Assembly: GCA_033439265.1 (NCBI GenBank)
Contig: JAVTVX010000027.1
Span: forward strand, 635,001-699,000
Direction of reading: 5' to 3'
DNA from: Dillenia suffruticosa
Taxonomy: Eukaryota; Streptophyta; Magnoliopsida; Dilleniales; Dilleniaceae
DNA length: 64,000 nt
A program made the translations under genes and the position numbers. Below are positions 34,920-46,100 of this stretch, in pieces. The notes under the pieces were generated by a model. That model worked only from the letters and a program-made list of their open reading frames with translations, ran no database searches and had not been told where the DNA came from. Position 1 is the first letter of the stretch; every line of letters begins with the position of its first letter.

Positions 34920-36950
34920 CCATTAAGTTCAATTTTCTTTTTTAAATTTTTGGCCTCCCCTTCCATAAAGTTTTCCCAAGAAGGAGGTTCCACAACAGTC
35001 TTCGAAACCCACAAGTTATTTCGTCCCGAGAGAATAACTTGGTGGTTACAATTCTCTCCCCCCAATATGATAATTTCATATTCGAATATCTGTTTAACAA
35101 AAAAAAAAAAACTCACAAGTTACTTCAAATGTGAGAATGCAAGGGTTATTAATCTAAAGAAGTGTGAGGGAAAAATTTGATAATCAGTGATTCAAATATT
35201 CACCCGAATATTTACACTATTGTCGTATTAACATTTAAGCAACAACTTATCTATGATTTTTGGTATCAGAGTTGAAGGAATTTATGGAATAAGAAAAAGT
35301 TGGAACCCGTGTAGCTCAATTACGATCCAATTAAAAGAAAAAAAAATTCTAAAAATGTTGTTAGGAGTTGGATGATTTAAGTCCAATAAATTGATAAATG
35401 CAAACTTATTATAATTGGTGATTGGCTGTCCATCAAAGCAGGGAAGAAATCCCCCAACTGCATTCTTTTGAAGAGTGGGTGTCTTCCTATAGATACTTGG
35501 CTTGTCCACCGTAGCCCTACAATTTTTGGATTTTACTTACAACGAAGATCATTTGCCTCTTCCAAGCATAACAATTATGGTACATAGAATCAGAATTTGA
35601 GATCATATTTTGAACCAAAGAGTGTCCAAATCCCGAATTGAATAATAATCCTGAGATTTGAACAACTGGTTTCCACAAAACTTGACTCATTCTATTTTTG
35701 TTTTAGCATAAAACAAATTCGATTTTAAATATTTAGTATCTCCGTGAAAATTTACTGATTTAGCTAGTTGACATGTCTATAACTACAACGATAACAACAA
35801 CGAAGCAACCTTTACAGCACTAAATGAAAACAACTATATAAATTCTTCTATATTATTATAATTTGTTGCATATTACATGTTATTTTCAATAGCCATGGCC
35901 CATAAAGAAATCACAAATTTTGGGTAAAGGGTCTTTTAACAATCCAGCAACCAGAAAGAGAATGCCCTCACACCCAAATTATTTGGAGATCAAAGGCAAT
36001 AAAATTGAATTGAGATCTTGCGGAAAATGCAGGCTTTAGACTATAATGAAAATGAACGCACGCATGTCCTTTAGTGCCATTGCTTACCATATTTTCTTGT
36101 GCAAAAGTGAAGTGGGTAAACATTAATGCCAATATTACATGCACTAAATAAATGGATCTTGAATCGAATAAACCAAATTCAATAATATAATTTATTTTAA
36201 CAGAAAATTGTGACCTTTTTTTTCAAATTAAGTAATTTTAAATTACTAAAATTAAATAAAAAATTATAAAATATCTTGAGATGGGCTGCTGTATAAAAAT
36301 TTTACCCATTGAAATTTTAACTTATTTGTTTCTCTTTTGTTTTTACAGGTGAATATTTAGAAATCTTTTATATATGATTTTATGGATGTGAAGTGATACC
36401 AATATAGGTGGTAATCATTAAATTTTTATTTATTATATCTTTCTGATATCAGTTGTTGCAGTATAATTGTGGTACTGTGGTGCCAGGTTGGGCATACAAT
36501 TGGATGAGTCCCCTCAATTTATCAGAGGCTTCGGAGTGTGGGTCACATGTTTGGTCAATTTTTGCTGCCAGGTGCTGCTGGGTAATTAAGTGATTTTTTT
36601 TTTTTTTGACTGACCCCAATATTCAGAATTTTATTCTTATTAATTCAAATCGACTCGAATCGACTTGACTATTATATCTTTTATGAAAAAAAATATCTAT
36701 CTTTCGAACTAGTTTATTCTGTTTTCAAAATAAAACTCAAACACGAACACTTAATCAAGGGACACGGAGTCCTTACGCCGACCTTTGGTTAAGTGAATCT
36801 CAGAGTCAATGCCTGAGGGGGAAAGCTCCATTAAAGACAGTTTTTTACCCGTGAATGTTATCCTTGTTTACAGAAATCCAATTTCCTCTTCTTCAACTTC
36901 TCTGTCTCTCTCTTTTCCTGGTAAAGAGGAAACAGCAAAACAACAAGAAA
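34920..36950. other. AT-rich intergenic DNA
   Basis: No gene. A SINE-like fragment lies at about 35030-35111: TAACTTGGTGGTTA as A box, ATTCGAAT-type B box and a poly-A tail. Confidence 0.45.
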
Positions 36951-36959
36951 GAAAGCAGG

Positions 36960-37260
36960 CCCAATCCTCTTAGAGACACCTATCTTCTAGGAAGAAGTAA
37001 GACCATTTGCATCATCTTGAACAATTTGCAAGATACCGGGATGAGGAGGGTAAAATTCATGCAAGCCAATGGGAGAAGGTGACCCATATTTGCAAGGAAA
37101 TCAGTCCCTCTATTGTCCTTTCTGCAAGTGTGAGTTACGTCGTTAACTTAAGCATCGACCAATAACTTGGTGCGATCGGAGATGGTGTGGTGGAGGGGAT
37201 GGGACCGATCAACACCCTTCTTCAACTTCCCTTGATTTCACCAGCAGTCAAGTTTCATGA
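36960..37260 (-). mobile_element. retroelement RNase H remnant
   Basis: The minus strand of 37020-37140 reads VTHTCRKDNRGTDFLANMGH, which resembles the C-terminal RNase H motif of plant non-LTR retrotransposons and their derivatives (R-x-x-N-x-x-A-D-x-L-A). Surrounding frames are broken. This is a decayed fragment with unclear boundaries. Confidence 0.4.
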
Positions 37261-37264
37261 ATGG

Positions 37265-38385
37265 TGTCTGGGATGCTCACTTGTTTCATGACCTATTTGT
37301 CGACTTAAGGGCCAAAAAAATAACAGCTAAGCCAATAAAGTAATCATATGCTGAGCTCCCCAAAAGGCAGTGACTATAAATTAAACTAATATTTCATAAA
37401 AATTCTCATAATAGTACATAAGATAGCTAAAAGTACACTTGTTACCTTGAGAAAATACAAGCAAACACACAATCATTGTTGGTCAGATTCTCATTAGGGC
37501 CCATAAGCATTCTCCACCCTAAAACCTCGACTTTGTTGATCTAGCATAGCCAACCTTGTAGAAAATATAAACCATCTTGAAGACCCATTTCTTATTTCTC
37601 CCAGTGCTACCAACGTTTGTTCCCAACAAAGTGCGAATCAGGGCCAAAGGAGAGGAGATTGGCTTTGGGCTTGCCTTTCTTGCGCAACTCAGGTGGAGAG
37701 TGAAGAAGGTCTCCATACCACCGAAAAAATTAGAATTCTAATTTATAAACAGTTTTCATGTGATACAGACCCATTAAAAGATAATAGAGGCATACAAAGA
37801 TCTTCTCATGCCAAACGAAGATTGACCCTCGAGTAGACAACTATCCCTAGTTTCAGGGAGCAAAAAGAAAATTTAGTGGAATCAAATGTAGAAATTAAGT
37901 AGAGTCAAAATGATATGAATTTTTATTTATATTTTTTTATTGGGTCAAATATAAAAATTAAGTGGGATTAAATTTATATATGCTATATATTTAATAAAAA
38001 TTTTTAAAATTTAAATGGGGTCATTTGATCTCCGTCAATATATTATACATCCGGTCCTTGCCTAATTTGTTTAAAAAATTATATATAATTTTAAAAATTA
38101 TCAAACTAAAATATATATTATAATTTAATCTTTATATAAAATTTTAACACAGTGCAGACGAGGGCTGATTAAGAATTTTGCAGTCCAAATGTGCTTTGAC
38201 GTGTCCCTAGTCCAGTTCGTGATTAATGGCGACAGAATTATAACAAATTTGACTTCATTAACAACCGTGCAATCACTTGTTTAGGATAAATTTATCACCT
38301 TGAAGTGATAAGTTCAAAGAAATTAACATTAATCACTGTTAAACAAGAATTTCAGAAAGCCGATGACTTGTCGACTTACTTTTTG
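37265..38385. other. intergenic DNA upstream of the HIPP gene
   Basis: AT-rich; short open frames (for example near 37520-37716) match nothing I recognise. Confidence 0.4.
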
Positions 38386-38386
38386 A

Positions 38387-38466
38387 CCACGTGGATTTGG
38401 GACATGTGGCGGTATTAGAAACATGCACGTGCAAGTAGATTTGCCGACGGACATTTGCTATATAAA
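38387..38466 (+). promoter_or_regulatory. HIPP promoter: two G-boxes and TATA box
   Basis: A palindromic CCACGTGG (38387-38394) and a second CACGTG (38426-38431) precede TATATAAA at 38459-38466, which is 66 bp upstream of the ATG. Paired ACGT-core elements fit bZIP/ABA-type or bHLH control; actual regulation is inferred. Confidence 0.6.
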
Positions 38467-38531
38467 GAAAGGGTGTCTTGGGACCATGCTGAGGTTCAAA
38501 ACATAGACGGTAATAAATCATCTGTGGGGTA

Positions 38532-38628
38532 ATGGGTATTCTGGATTATTTGTCTGATGCATTCGACTTTTCCTCTCTTCGCAGGGAGAAGAGACTCAAA
38601 AGACGCAATCAACTCCAGGTGCATAACC

Positions 38629-38659
<31 letters not shown>

Positions 38660-39109
38660 AGAGATGGTTTTCCTTCTAATTTTTTGTCATGTTGAACTAT
38701 CCATATTCCTGATTCTGAACAGACGGTGGAGATTAAAGTGAAGATAGATTGCGAAGGATGCGAGAGGAGGGTGAGAAAATCGGTGGAAGGAATGAGAGGA
38801 GTGACACGTGTGGAAGTAAACCCAAAGCAACACAAGCTAACGGTCGTAGGCTACGTGAACCCAAACAAGGTGTTACATCGTGTGAGATATCGAACTGGGA
38901 AGAAGGCTGACTTTTGGCCCTATGTTCCATACGACCTCGTTGATCATCCATACGTCCCGGGTGTTTATGACAAAAAAGCGCCTTCTGGATACGTGCGGAA
39001 TACTTTGGGAGATCCTCGGATTGATAGCTTGGCACGTGCCGACTCTTTGGAAGTCAAGTATACCACTGCTTTTAGTGATGAAAACCCTAATTCTTGTGTC
39101 GTCATGTAA
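38532..39109 (+). CDS. HIPP26: heavy metal-associated isoprenylated plant protein (HIPP)
   Basis: Two exons, 38532-38618 and 38723-39109, flank a 104-bp GT-AG intron that carries a (CT)n tract. The product is 157 aa. After MGILDYLSDAFDF and a basic KRLKRRNQLQ stretch comes an HMA domain (about residues 30-95): TVEIKVKIDCEGCERRVRKS with the metal-binding pair Cys39/Cys42. Then KKADFWPYVPYDLVDHPYVP and YDKKAPSGYVRN follow, and the protein ends in the CaaX box CVVM for prenylation. HIPPs bind soft metals or act as membrane or nuclear adaptors; the HIPP20-27 subgroup shares exactly this DKKAPSGYVR and CVVM ending. Orthology to HIPP26 in particular is a guess within that subgroup. Confidence 0.96.
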
Positions 39110-39639
39110 ATACTTGTCTAATCAGATTAGTGGGTTTTGATAATTTATTAGGTTTTTCCTTAATGACTTCTGTTAAATTGATAGCTTATAATGTATTTTA
39201 TTGTAATTTTTCTTTTATAGGTCGAGAATTTTAATGTTTTTTAGGATAGATGTTACGTGTGATTTATTTAATGACCGAATGTATAAATTAGTAGTAATCT
39301 TGTTATGTAATAAAAATTATAATAAAGTTTAAATATTTAAAATTTAATAAAAAAAAGTTTGAAGATTTCATATTTTTCTTATAAATTTTTTATAGAATTA
39401 ATCTAATGATTCATTGTTTGTATCTGTTGTTTGAGAAAATAAGAGTATTTAATATTTAGATTTAATTTTATAAATAGTCGAAAGGGTAACAAAATTTTCA
39501 AGAGGTATGACCTGAAAATAAAATTATTATATTTTTAGAGTTTTTATTGGTATTTACACAGGTTAACGAAAATTGTACTCTTGCGAGTTCTTGAGCTTTG
39601 TCTGGTGATGATATGTGATTCTGAAGTTTGGGTTTGAAT
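39110..39639. other. HIPP 3' flank
   Basis: AT-rich 3'UTR and spacer; no gene is visible. Confidence 0.5.
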
Positions 39640-40412
39640 CGAGATTGCACCAAAATCTTTTACAATTCATACAAAGTTTTGTGATCATTGTCCATAGGAT
39701 ATGGGAATTTCAACATATTAAAATCTGCAGCTTTTGCTTGATTTGAGACATTGACGGTTGAATTCTCTAAAACCTCTGTAGTCTTAAAAGAATTTGCCAA
39801 TGGAGTCCTCAAGAGTTTGGAGGACAAGAAATCTGTAAGCATCTTCTGTGGGATGATGACTGTCCCAGAATAGGTATTTTTTTGTCATTCGAGCGAGTGA
39901 TGGCGAATTTGTTGCAGAAAATTATAAAGACCTAGAATCAATGGAAGATCTATGTATGTATGCATGAAAGATCAATGCCACAATTACCATATTTTTCGTG
40001 ATTATTAATTAGTTCTAGCAAAGGGTTGTAGATATCGCTTGTGGGAGCTTTCTGTTAAGCCAATCAACCATGTGAACATAGCTGCATCATTACATATTCT
40101 GCACGGTCTAATTTTAATCCCTCCTCCGAGCAGTCTTTGGAAAGGCATGCTCCCACTAGTCGACACATTGAAGACTGCAAACTTTCTTCTTCACAGTTCA
40201 TATTCTGCAGAGTCTAATTTAATCCCTCCACCAGCTGCATCTGCTAACCTTCCCATGTAATCTTTGAACATATTTAACTGATCTGATAGTGATAGTACAT
40301 CTGTCCCCCCCCCCCCAAAAAAAATGTATTACAGTTCATGTTACAGTTAATCCTTGCACAATTAACTGCCAATTGAGAGTGAGAGAGAGATCATTTGCCA
40401 ACTATTTCTGGT
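39640..40412 (-). pseudogene. GDSL esterase/lipase pseudogene
   Basis: A decayed minus-strand relative of the GDSL gene at 32763-34666. The end of exon 5 is clear: YLFWDSHHPTEDAYRFLV then LQTLEDSIGKFF and a stop at 39784-39786. The frame is broken just upstream by an extra A in an A run (NDKK then shift). Pieces of exon 4 (about 40020-40200) and exon 3 (about 40215-40300, ending near the LSLSDQLN segment) are present with deletions. Similarity continues into the GA-containing intron and into non-coding DNA downstream of the stop. This points to an old DNA-level tandem copy, not a retrocopy. Exons 1-2, with the nucleophile Ser, are missing. Confidence 0.85.
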
Positions 40413-40510
40413 GTAAAATTTGCTATATTAAAAAATTTTTAATATCACCATTATTAAGAATCACTAAAATAAAAACTTAAATCACGTTTGATTAAAATTT
40501 TTATAACATA

Positions 40511-40699
40511 CCGATAGATAATTGATCTAGTGGGATGTGGTGTTAGATTTTTTAACCAAATTTCTGAATTTAACTCATGGGTTGGGCATGGAAAAAACTA
40601 TATTGAGAGGGTAACCTCTTAAATTGGTTATTGTAAATCTCGAATCAGATTAATTATAATATAATTTTGTATATCGATTAGTATAATATAAAAAAAAAA
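40511..40699 (+). mobile_element. SINE-like element, family A, copy 2
   Basis: Homologous to the minus strand of 20637-20825 along its length, including the TTGATCTAGTGGGATG head, the GAGAGGGTAACCTCTTAAA segment and an A-rich tail (40690-40699). It is flanked by near-identical 11-bp direct repeats, TTTATAACATA (40500-40510) and TTTATAACGTA (40700-40710). Confidence 0.65.
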
Positions 40700-40710
40700 T
40701 TTATAACGTA

Positions 40711-41885
40711 TATACATTTTACTTTTATCTTACTCTTCGCCCTCTCTAACCAAATGCTTGAAAAGAGAAATAAAATATATTCTGTTTTGATACGAATATA
40801 ATATTAAAGAATTTTCTCGTTATAAATTTTATGTTCGTGTCCCACTGTATATAGTATAAGATAGATATCAATTAGACGATTATAATTTTAGATTTTCTAT
40901 TTAGTTTAAGTACTTGAAAAATTGCCTGTCCGAGGACGAGGATTAGACTCAGGAGTTCAAGTTTCCAAATCTCACATTCGACCATAACCAATTTTATATC
41001 CAACTTTTTTTTTTTTTTTAAACATGATGCATAATAACCACACAAACTTGAAAATTTTGCCTCTCTGCTCTACTTCAAAAGAAATTGTTATGAAAATAAA
41101 TTAAAATTGAATTACTCTGATTTTTAATAGAAAAGTTATTATGTAAGTTAGCACAAATCTAACCCAACGAGCCACATGCGCTCGGCCAGATGTAACAAGA
41201 CAATATAAGGCCCCGATGGACAGAAACCTGCCCAACAAAAAAATGGCTACAATTAGAAATCTGCAAAGGAGTGTAACGTGGCTACCACAAGGGAACTTAG
41301 TCGGCTAAAACTTTGACAAAGAACAGAAGTGCCAATAGCCAAGCAACTCTTGTTGAATTGACATAGGAGGATGCCGTCGGAGCTCCACAAAGCAAAGCCG
41401 ACCCAACTGGTATCGATGAGAACCCTTCCTGCACAAATTCGATCCGACCCAAGTAAGCAACCCTATTGAGGAGGTTCTAACCATCACCAATAGTTCGCTT
41501 CTTTGACCCTCAACTCGAACTCCAATCTCATCGAATTCATCCAAAACTTACCGGATGATACTAATAATCTAATAACTAAGACTCGATTTTGAATTTTAGT
41601 AATGAAAAGAATTACATTAAAAGAAAAAAAGTTTAATCGCAAATCAAATCAAATTAGTTGAAATATAATTTCAAATATTAATCGGTAAAAAAAATTTCAA
41701 AACACCGAAAAAATTACTAACAATCTAATTCTAATCATTGTATTCCAAAACTTCATTATCAACAGATTACTACAATAGTTTAATAAGAGAAAGAGAGGGC
41801 CAAAAAACAGATGGTCATTATTCTCATGAAAAATAATTATTTTTTTGAGGCCAATATTAATAAATGTACTATAATCTTATTATAA
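40711..41885. other. intergenic DNA
   Basis: No gene. The stretch at about 41150-41560 is less AT-rich and may be a decayed transposon, but I cannot name it. Confidence 0.4.
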
Positions 41886-41888
41886 TTA

Positions 41889-42360
41889 TAACAACAACAA
41901 CAATAATTGAAATTTAATACAAATATTTGAAATCGGTTATTAAGAGATAAATTTGAAAAGTATATTTGAAAAAATAAAATAAAATAAAAAAAATATGTAA
42001 AAAATGTTGATTGAATTTGTATGGATTTTTTTACACCACCCATTTCTATCCAAAACTATTTTCTCGTCTAAATTCATAACTATCATATTTTTACAAATAA
42101 CTTATATCTAATTTTTCAAAGGTTTACCTATATGTTTTACTATATTTCTTATATTTAAGTTTTTTATTCTCTTAATCGGTGCATCTTTTGGTATTCTTTA
42201 CACATGCTCGAACCATCTCAAACGATACTATCGTATCATATCCATAATTAAACTAACTCTTAATTTGTTACGAGTATCTTTATTTTTAATTCTATATTTT
42301 CTAATTTTATTATATATCCAACAAATATCCTCATTTTTATTATAGCTATTTTTTATTTTT
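41889..42360 (-). mobile_element. LINE remnant, minus strand
   Basis: The minus strand around 42180-42240 reads RLRxFEHVxRIPKDAPIKRI (x = broken codon), matching the LINE C-terminal block seen at 44412-45333 (LRWYGPVQRRPEDASVRRVE). A GTTGTTGTTGTT stretch at its 3' side (41889-41905 as ACAACAACAACAA) fits this family's tail. Heavily mutated. Confidence 0.6.
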
Positions 42361-42661
42361 ATTATTATTTAATAATCCAATACTTAAAATCATGTAATAA
42401 TGTAGGTTTAAATGTATTTTTTTTAGAATTTTTCTTTAAACGCTGTTACTTATTATGATTATAATCATGATCCCAAAATCAATTCTTGTTAAAATTATAA
42501 ATGCATAATATAAAATTTATTTTTATTATATAAGTCAATCTTTATATTAAAAGATAATAATAAAAAAGTAACCCACAACACAAGCTCCAAAGTCGCCAAA
42601 GCCCAAGCACGCAAGGAAATTAGAAACGAATAAAAATTAGGAGGGAACTGGGGGGTGGGGG

Positions 42662-42687
42662 AGAGAGAGAGAGAGAGAGAGAGAGGA
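42662..42687. repeat. (GA)n microsatellite
   Basis: A GA tract upstream of the conserved gene at 43151. Confidence 0.9.
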
Positions 42688-42796
42688 GAGGAAAGTTGCG
42701 GTGAGCAGGATCCGTGCTGTCAGCCAAGCAACAGCAGCCACACAGCCCCTTCCTCGTAATAGCACGCCACTTTCAACACGGCAAGGAATCCAACTC

Positions 42797-42861
42797 AAAA
42801 CGACGTCGCATATCTAGACTTTCGTAACGTCGTCGTTTTACAAACTCCCGTGCTATATATA
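42797..42861 (+). promoter_or_regulatory. core promoter: inverted ACGT motifs and TATA box
   Basis: AAAACGACG (42797-42805, containing GACGTC at 42802-42807) and its inverse CGTCGTTTT (42831-42839) bracket 25 bp just upstream of TATATATA at 42854-42861. GACGTC is a bZIP C-box core. The ATG is about 290 bp downstream, leaving a long leader. Confidence 0.5.
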
Positions 42862-43150
42862 CCCCCTCCGTGCCTCGCTTGAAACCGGAAGGAAACCTTC
42901 GTTGGTTTTAGATCTAGTTTTTGGGTAACCTCTCTCTCTCAAACCCTAGACACAGAGTTACCCCAAATTTCGAATTGGGTCTCTCTTTTTTCGCGCGCTT
43001 GAATCAAACCCTGCTCACCGATTTTGATTTTGTGGGATAGGGTTTTTGAGTAAATTGTTGTTATTACGTTTGGAAATTTGTATTATTCGTATTGATCGGT
43101 TTTGATTTCAGTGAGTTTATTTGATCAAAGGTTGTTGGTTGATTTTAAGG

Positions 43151-46100
43151 ATGTCTCGATGCTTTCCATACCCTCCACCGGGTTATGAGGTGAAGTGTAC
43201 ACGCGACGAGGCATTGATTGAATCCATTAAGGTTTGTTGAGCATTCAACAAAATAATTTGTGTTCATATGCTCGACTCTGAATCTGATGATTTTGTTGTA
43301 ACTGAAAATGAATCATTTTTTTAATCAGAAGGGATACGAGGTTCAACGTAGAAAGACACAAAGTTTTAGGTTGTCAAGTTTGTTTTGGCAAGATCTTGTG
43401 GTTTAGCGTAGGATTGAAGATTTCTGAGAGGATTTTCTGTGGATGAGATAGAGAGAGAGAGAGAGATCTTGGGTTTTTGGTAAAATTGCGTATGGATGTG
43501 AGGCGGTGGAAAGGCTCATTTGGGAATGCATGTGTTCTGTGAATTGCTGCGATTTATTTATTTTTTCCTTGTGGTCTTGGAAACAATTGTTGGCGAAAGT
43601 TTTGAATGAATTGAATGTCTAATGCTTTTGCTTCATTTAAGGACACAAAAGGGAGAGAGAGGGGGGGGGGGAGGGGAGAGGGAGAAATCCCTGATTGCAA
43701 GCAATATAATTTAGGGCCGGTAAAATTGAAGTGAACAGGGTGAGAATGGTGCCTCGTGATTTTTCTTGCAGTGGGTCTTATCTAGCAATTCTTACTCTTG
43801 TGAATTTGGACTAGTTGTTGTGAATCTTTCTTTCCTGGAGGTGTAGGAAACGAATGCTGGCGAAACTTTTGGATACTAGGGATATTCTAATGCTATTGCT
43901 TCATGAAATTTCAACTTATGGACACGAGTTATGTGTTATGTGGTGGACTTCTATGCTATGGTTTCTTAAGTAGGATCACTACTATTCTAAGTTGTAGGGG
44001 ATTGGTTATGTTTCTAAAGTACCACGAAGATGTTGAAAGGAGTTTGTAGAGGAAAACAAAATATATGTATGAGTTAATTGTATTGAGCTAAAAAGAATTC
44101 GAGGATTATTCATGTACTTGACCAGAGAACACTATGCATGTTATTTCCTTTTGGGTTTCTGAATTTACTATGTACATTATTTCTTTTTGGATTTTTGAAT
44201 CTTTGGCTAGTTCGGTCATGATCTGGCAATGATAGCTGATACGTAAGACAATTAAGTTCTTTGATGATTAAGTCCTCAGATGATTATATGTTGTTTAGAC
44301 GAATAGATGGAAAGTTGGAGGGTGATAAGTACAATTGTAAAAGTTGTTGGAGATATCAAGTTTAGTTAATTTAACATCTTGAGTTTTTGTTTATTATTAA
44401 TAAGTTCAAGCATGGTGTATGCTTTTCGCAGATGATATAGTGTTGATTGATAAAACTAGATAAAGTATTGGTGCTAAATTAGAGTTATGGAGGGACACAC
44501 TAAAATCCAGAGGGTTTAGATTGAGTAGATCGAAAATTGAGTATATGAGATGTAGGTTTAGCAACAATGATAAGAACGATAAAAAAACGATTAGGTTAGA
44601 TAAACAAGATATACCGAAAAGTGAACGATTTAGATATCTTGGTTCTATCATTTAAAATGATGACAATATAGATAGAGATATGAATCATAAGATTCACACG
44701 GGTTGGATGAAATAGAGAGACATCCGGAATTCTTTGTGAATGTACGATACCACTACATTTGAAGGGAAAGTTCTATAGAATCACAGTAAAACCTGTATTA
44801 TTATATGGTACTGAGTGTTGGACTATTAAACAACAACAAGAACAAAAAATGGCGGTAGCAGAAATGAGAATGTTTAGGTGGATGTGTGGTAAAATTAGAA
44901 AAGATAAAATTAAAAATAAAGAGATTCGTAGAAAATTAGGAATTATTTCAATTGTGGATAAAATGCAAGAGTGTCTGCTAAGATGGTATGGGCCTGTGCA
45001 AAGAAGACCTGAAGACGCATCGGTTAGAAGAGTAGAAAACTTGAATACGGGAGATCTAATAAAACGTAGTGGTCGATTGTTGAAAACTTGGATGCAAGTT
45101 ATCCATAAAGATATGATAGCTCAGAGTTTAGACGAGAGGATAACGTTGGATAGGAATGAGTGGCGTAGAAGAATTCACACAAATTGAACTTTTTATTTTT
45201 TATCTATTCATTTTTTTATTAATTTATTAATTTTTATTTTATTTTATTTTATTTTTTAATTTTAAATTTACATGCTTGTCTCTCAGATAGCTGAACCCAA
45301 ATTGTTGGGATTAGGCTTATGTTGATGTTGTTGTATTAATAAGTTCAAGCCTGCTTTTTGTAGTATGACAGCTTTGGAGATACAAACCTAGCGGGGGTGT
45401 AGACCCAGTATGCTAAACTATTGGAGAAGTAAAGCTTTCTCTTGATTTTGAAATGTGCTTTGTGTTTGCTCATTTAATGTATGGAGTTTGTATTGAAGAA
45501 TCGGATGAAGTTTTCCAAATAGGACTTGTAGAGAACAGGGAGAATGTAAGGGAGAATGTAAGTGGGATGAACGTAAGTATGTATTAGTTGGATGTAATTT
45601 TTGGAGGGGTAAAGCATAAGAAACCAAGTAGAGAGCAACTTATGCCTTGATTAAAAGCAATGAGGTTTTGGCTGGACTTTGGTTTCTGATTTTTTAAGTT
45701 TGCGAAGAACGAGCTCTCTTTCTCTTTCTTTGGTAGCCCATTTCAGGAGATGTAAATTGAGGTCAAAATTATTTGTCAAAGGAAGTGTTAGCAAATTGAT
45801 GCCTCAAAAGGTTTCTCATTTAGTTCGACCTTGCTCATGGTATGGGAGTATATGTTAAGCGGATGTCTCCGTTGTGGATTTTCTTTTTTGCATTTATGGA
45901 GCTGCTTGCTAACACATGGTGTGGTTATCTTTAGGTTGTGGTTAAAATTGTTTTGTCAATTGTTGTGATGGGGAGCTTTATGTATGCTGATACATTTGGA
46001 GCCCGCTACATTTATGCATATGTATGCACACTCACACACATATATAGAACTTGTAGATTGACATTTGAATATTACCTGTGAATGACACTATTGCGTTGAA

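Noticed and set aside
34960-35180. Possible lectin/protein-like open frames upstream of the GDSL promoter
   Set aside because: They overlap a SINE-like fragment with a poly-A tail and show no family motifs.
41305-41544. 79-codon minus-strand frame
   Set aside because: No recognisable domain; likely chance or decayed transposon sequence.
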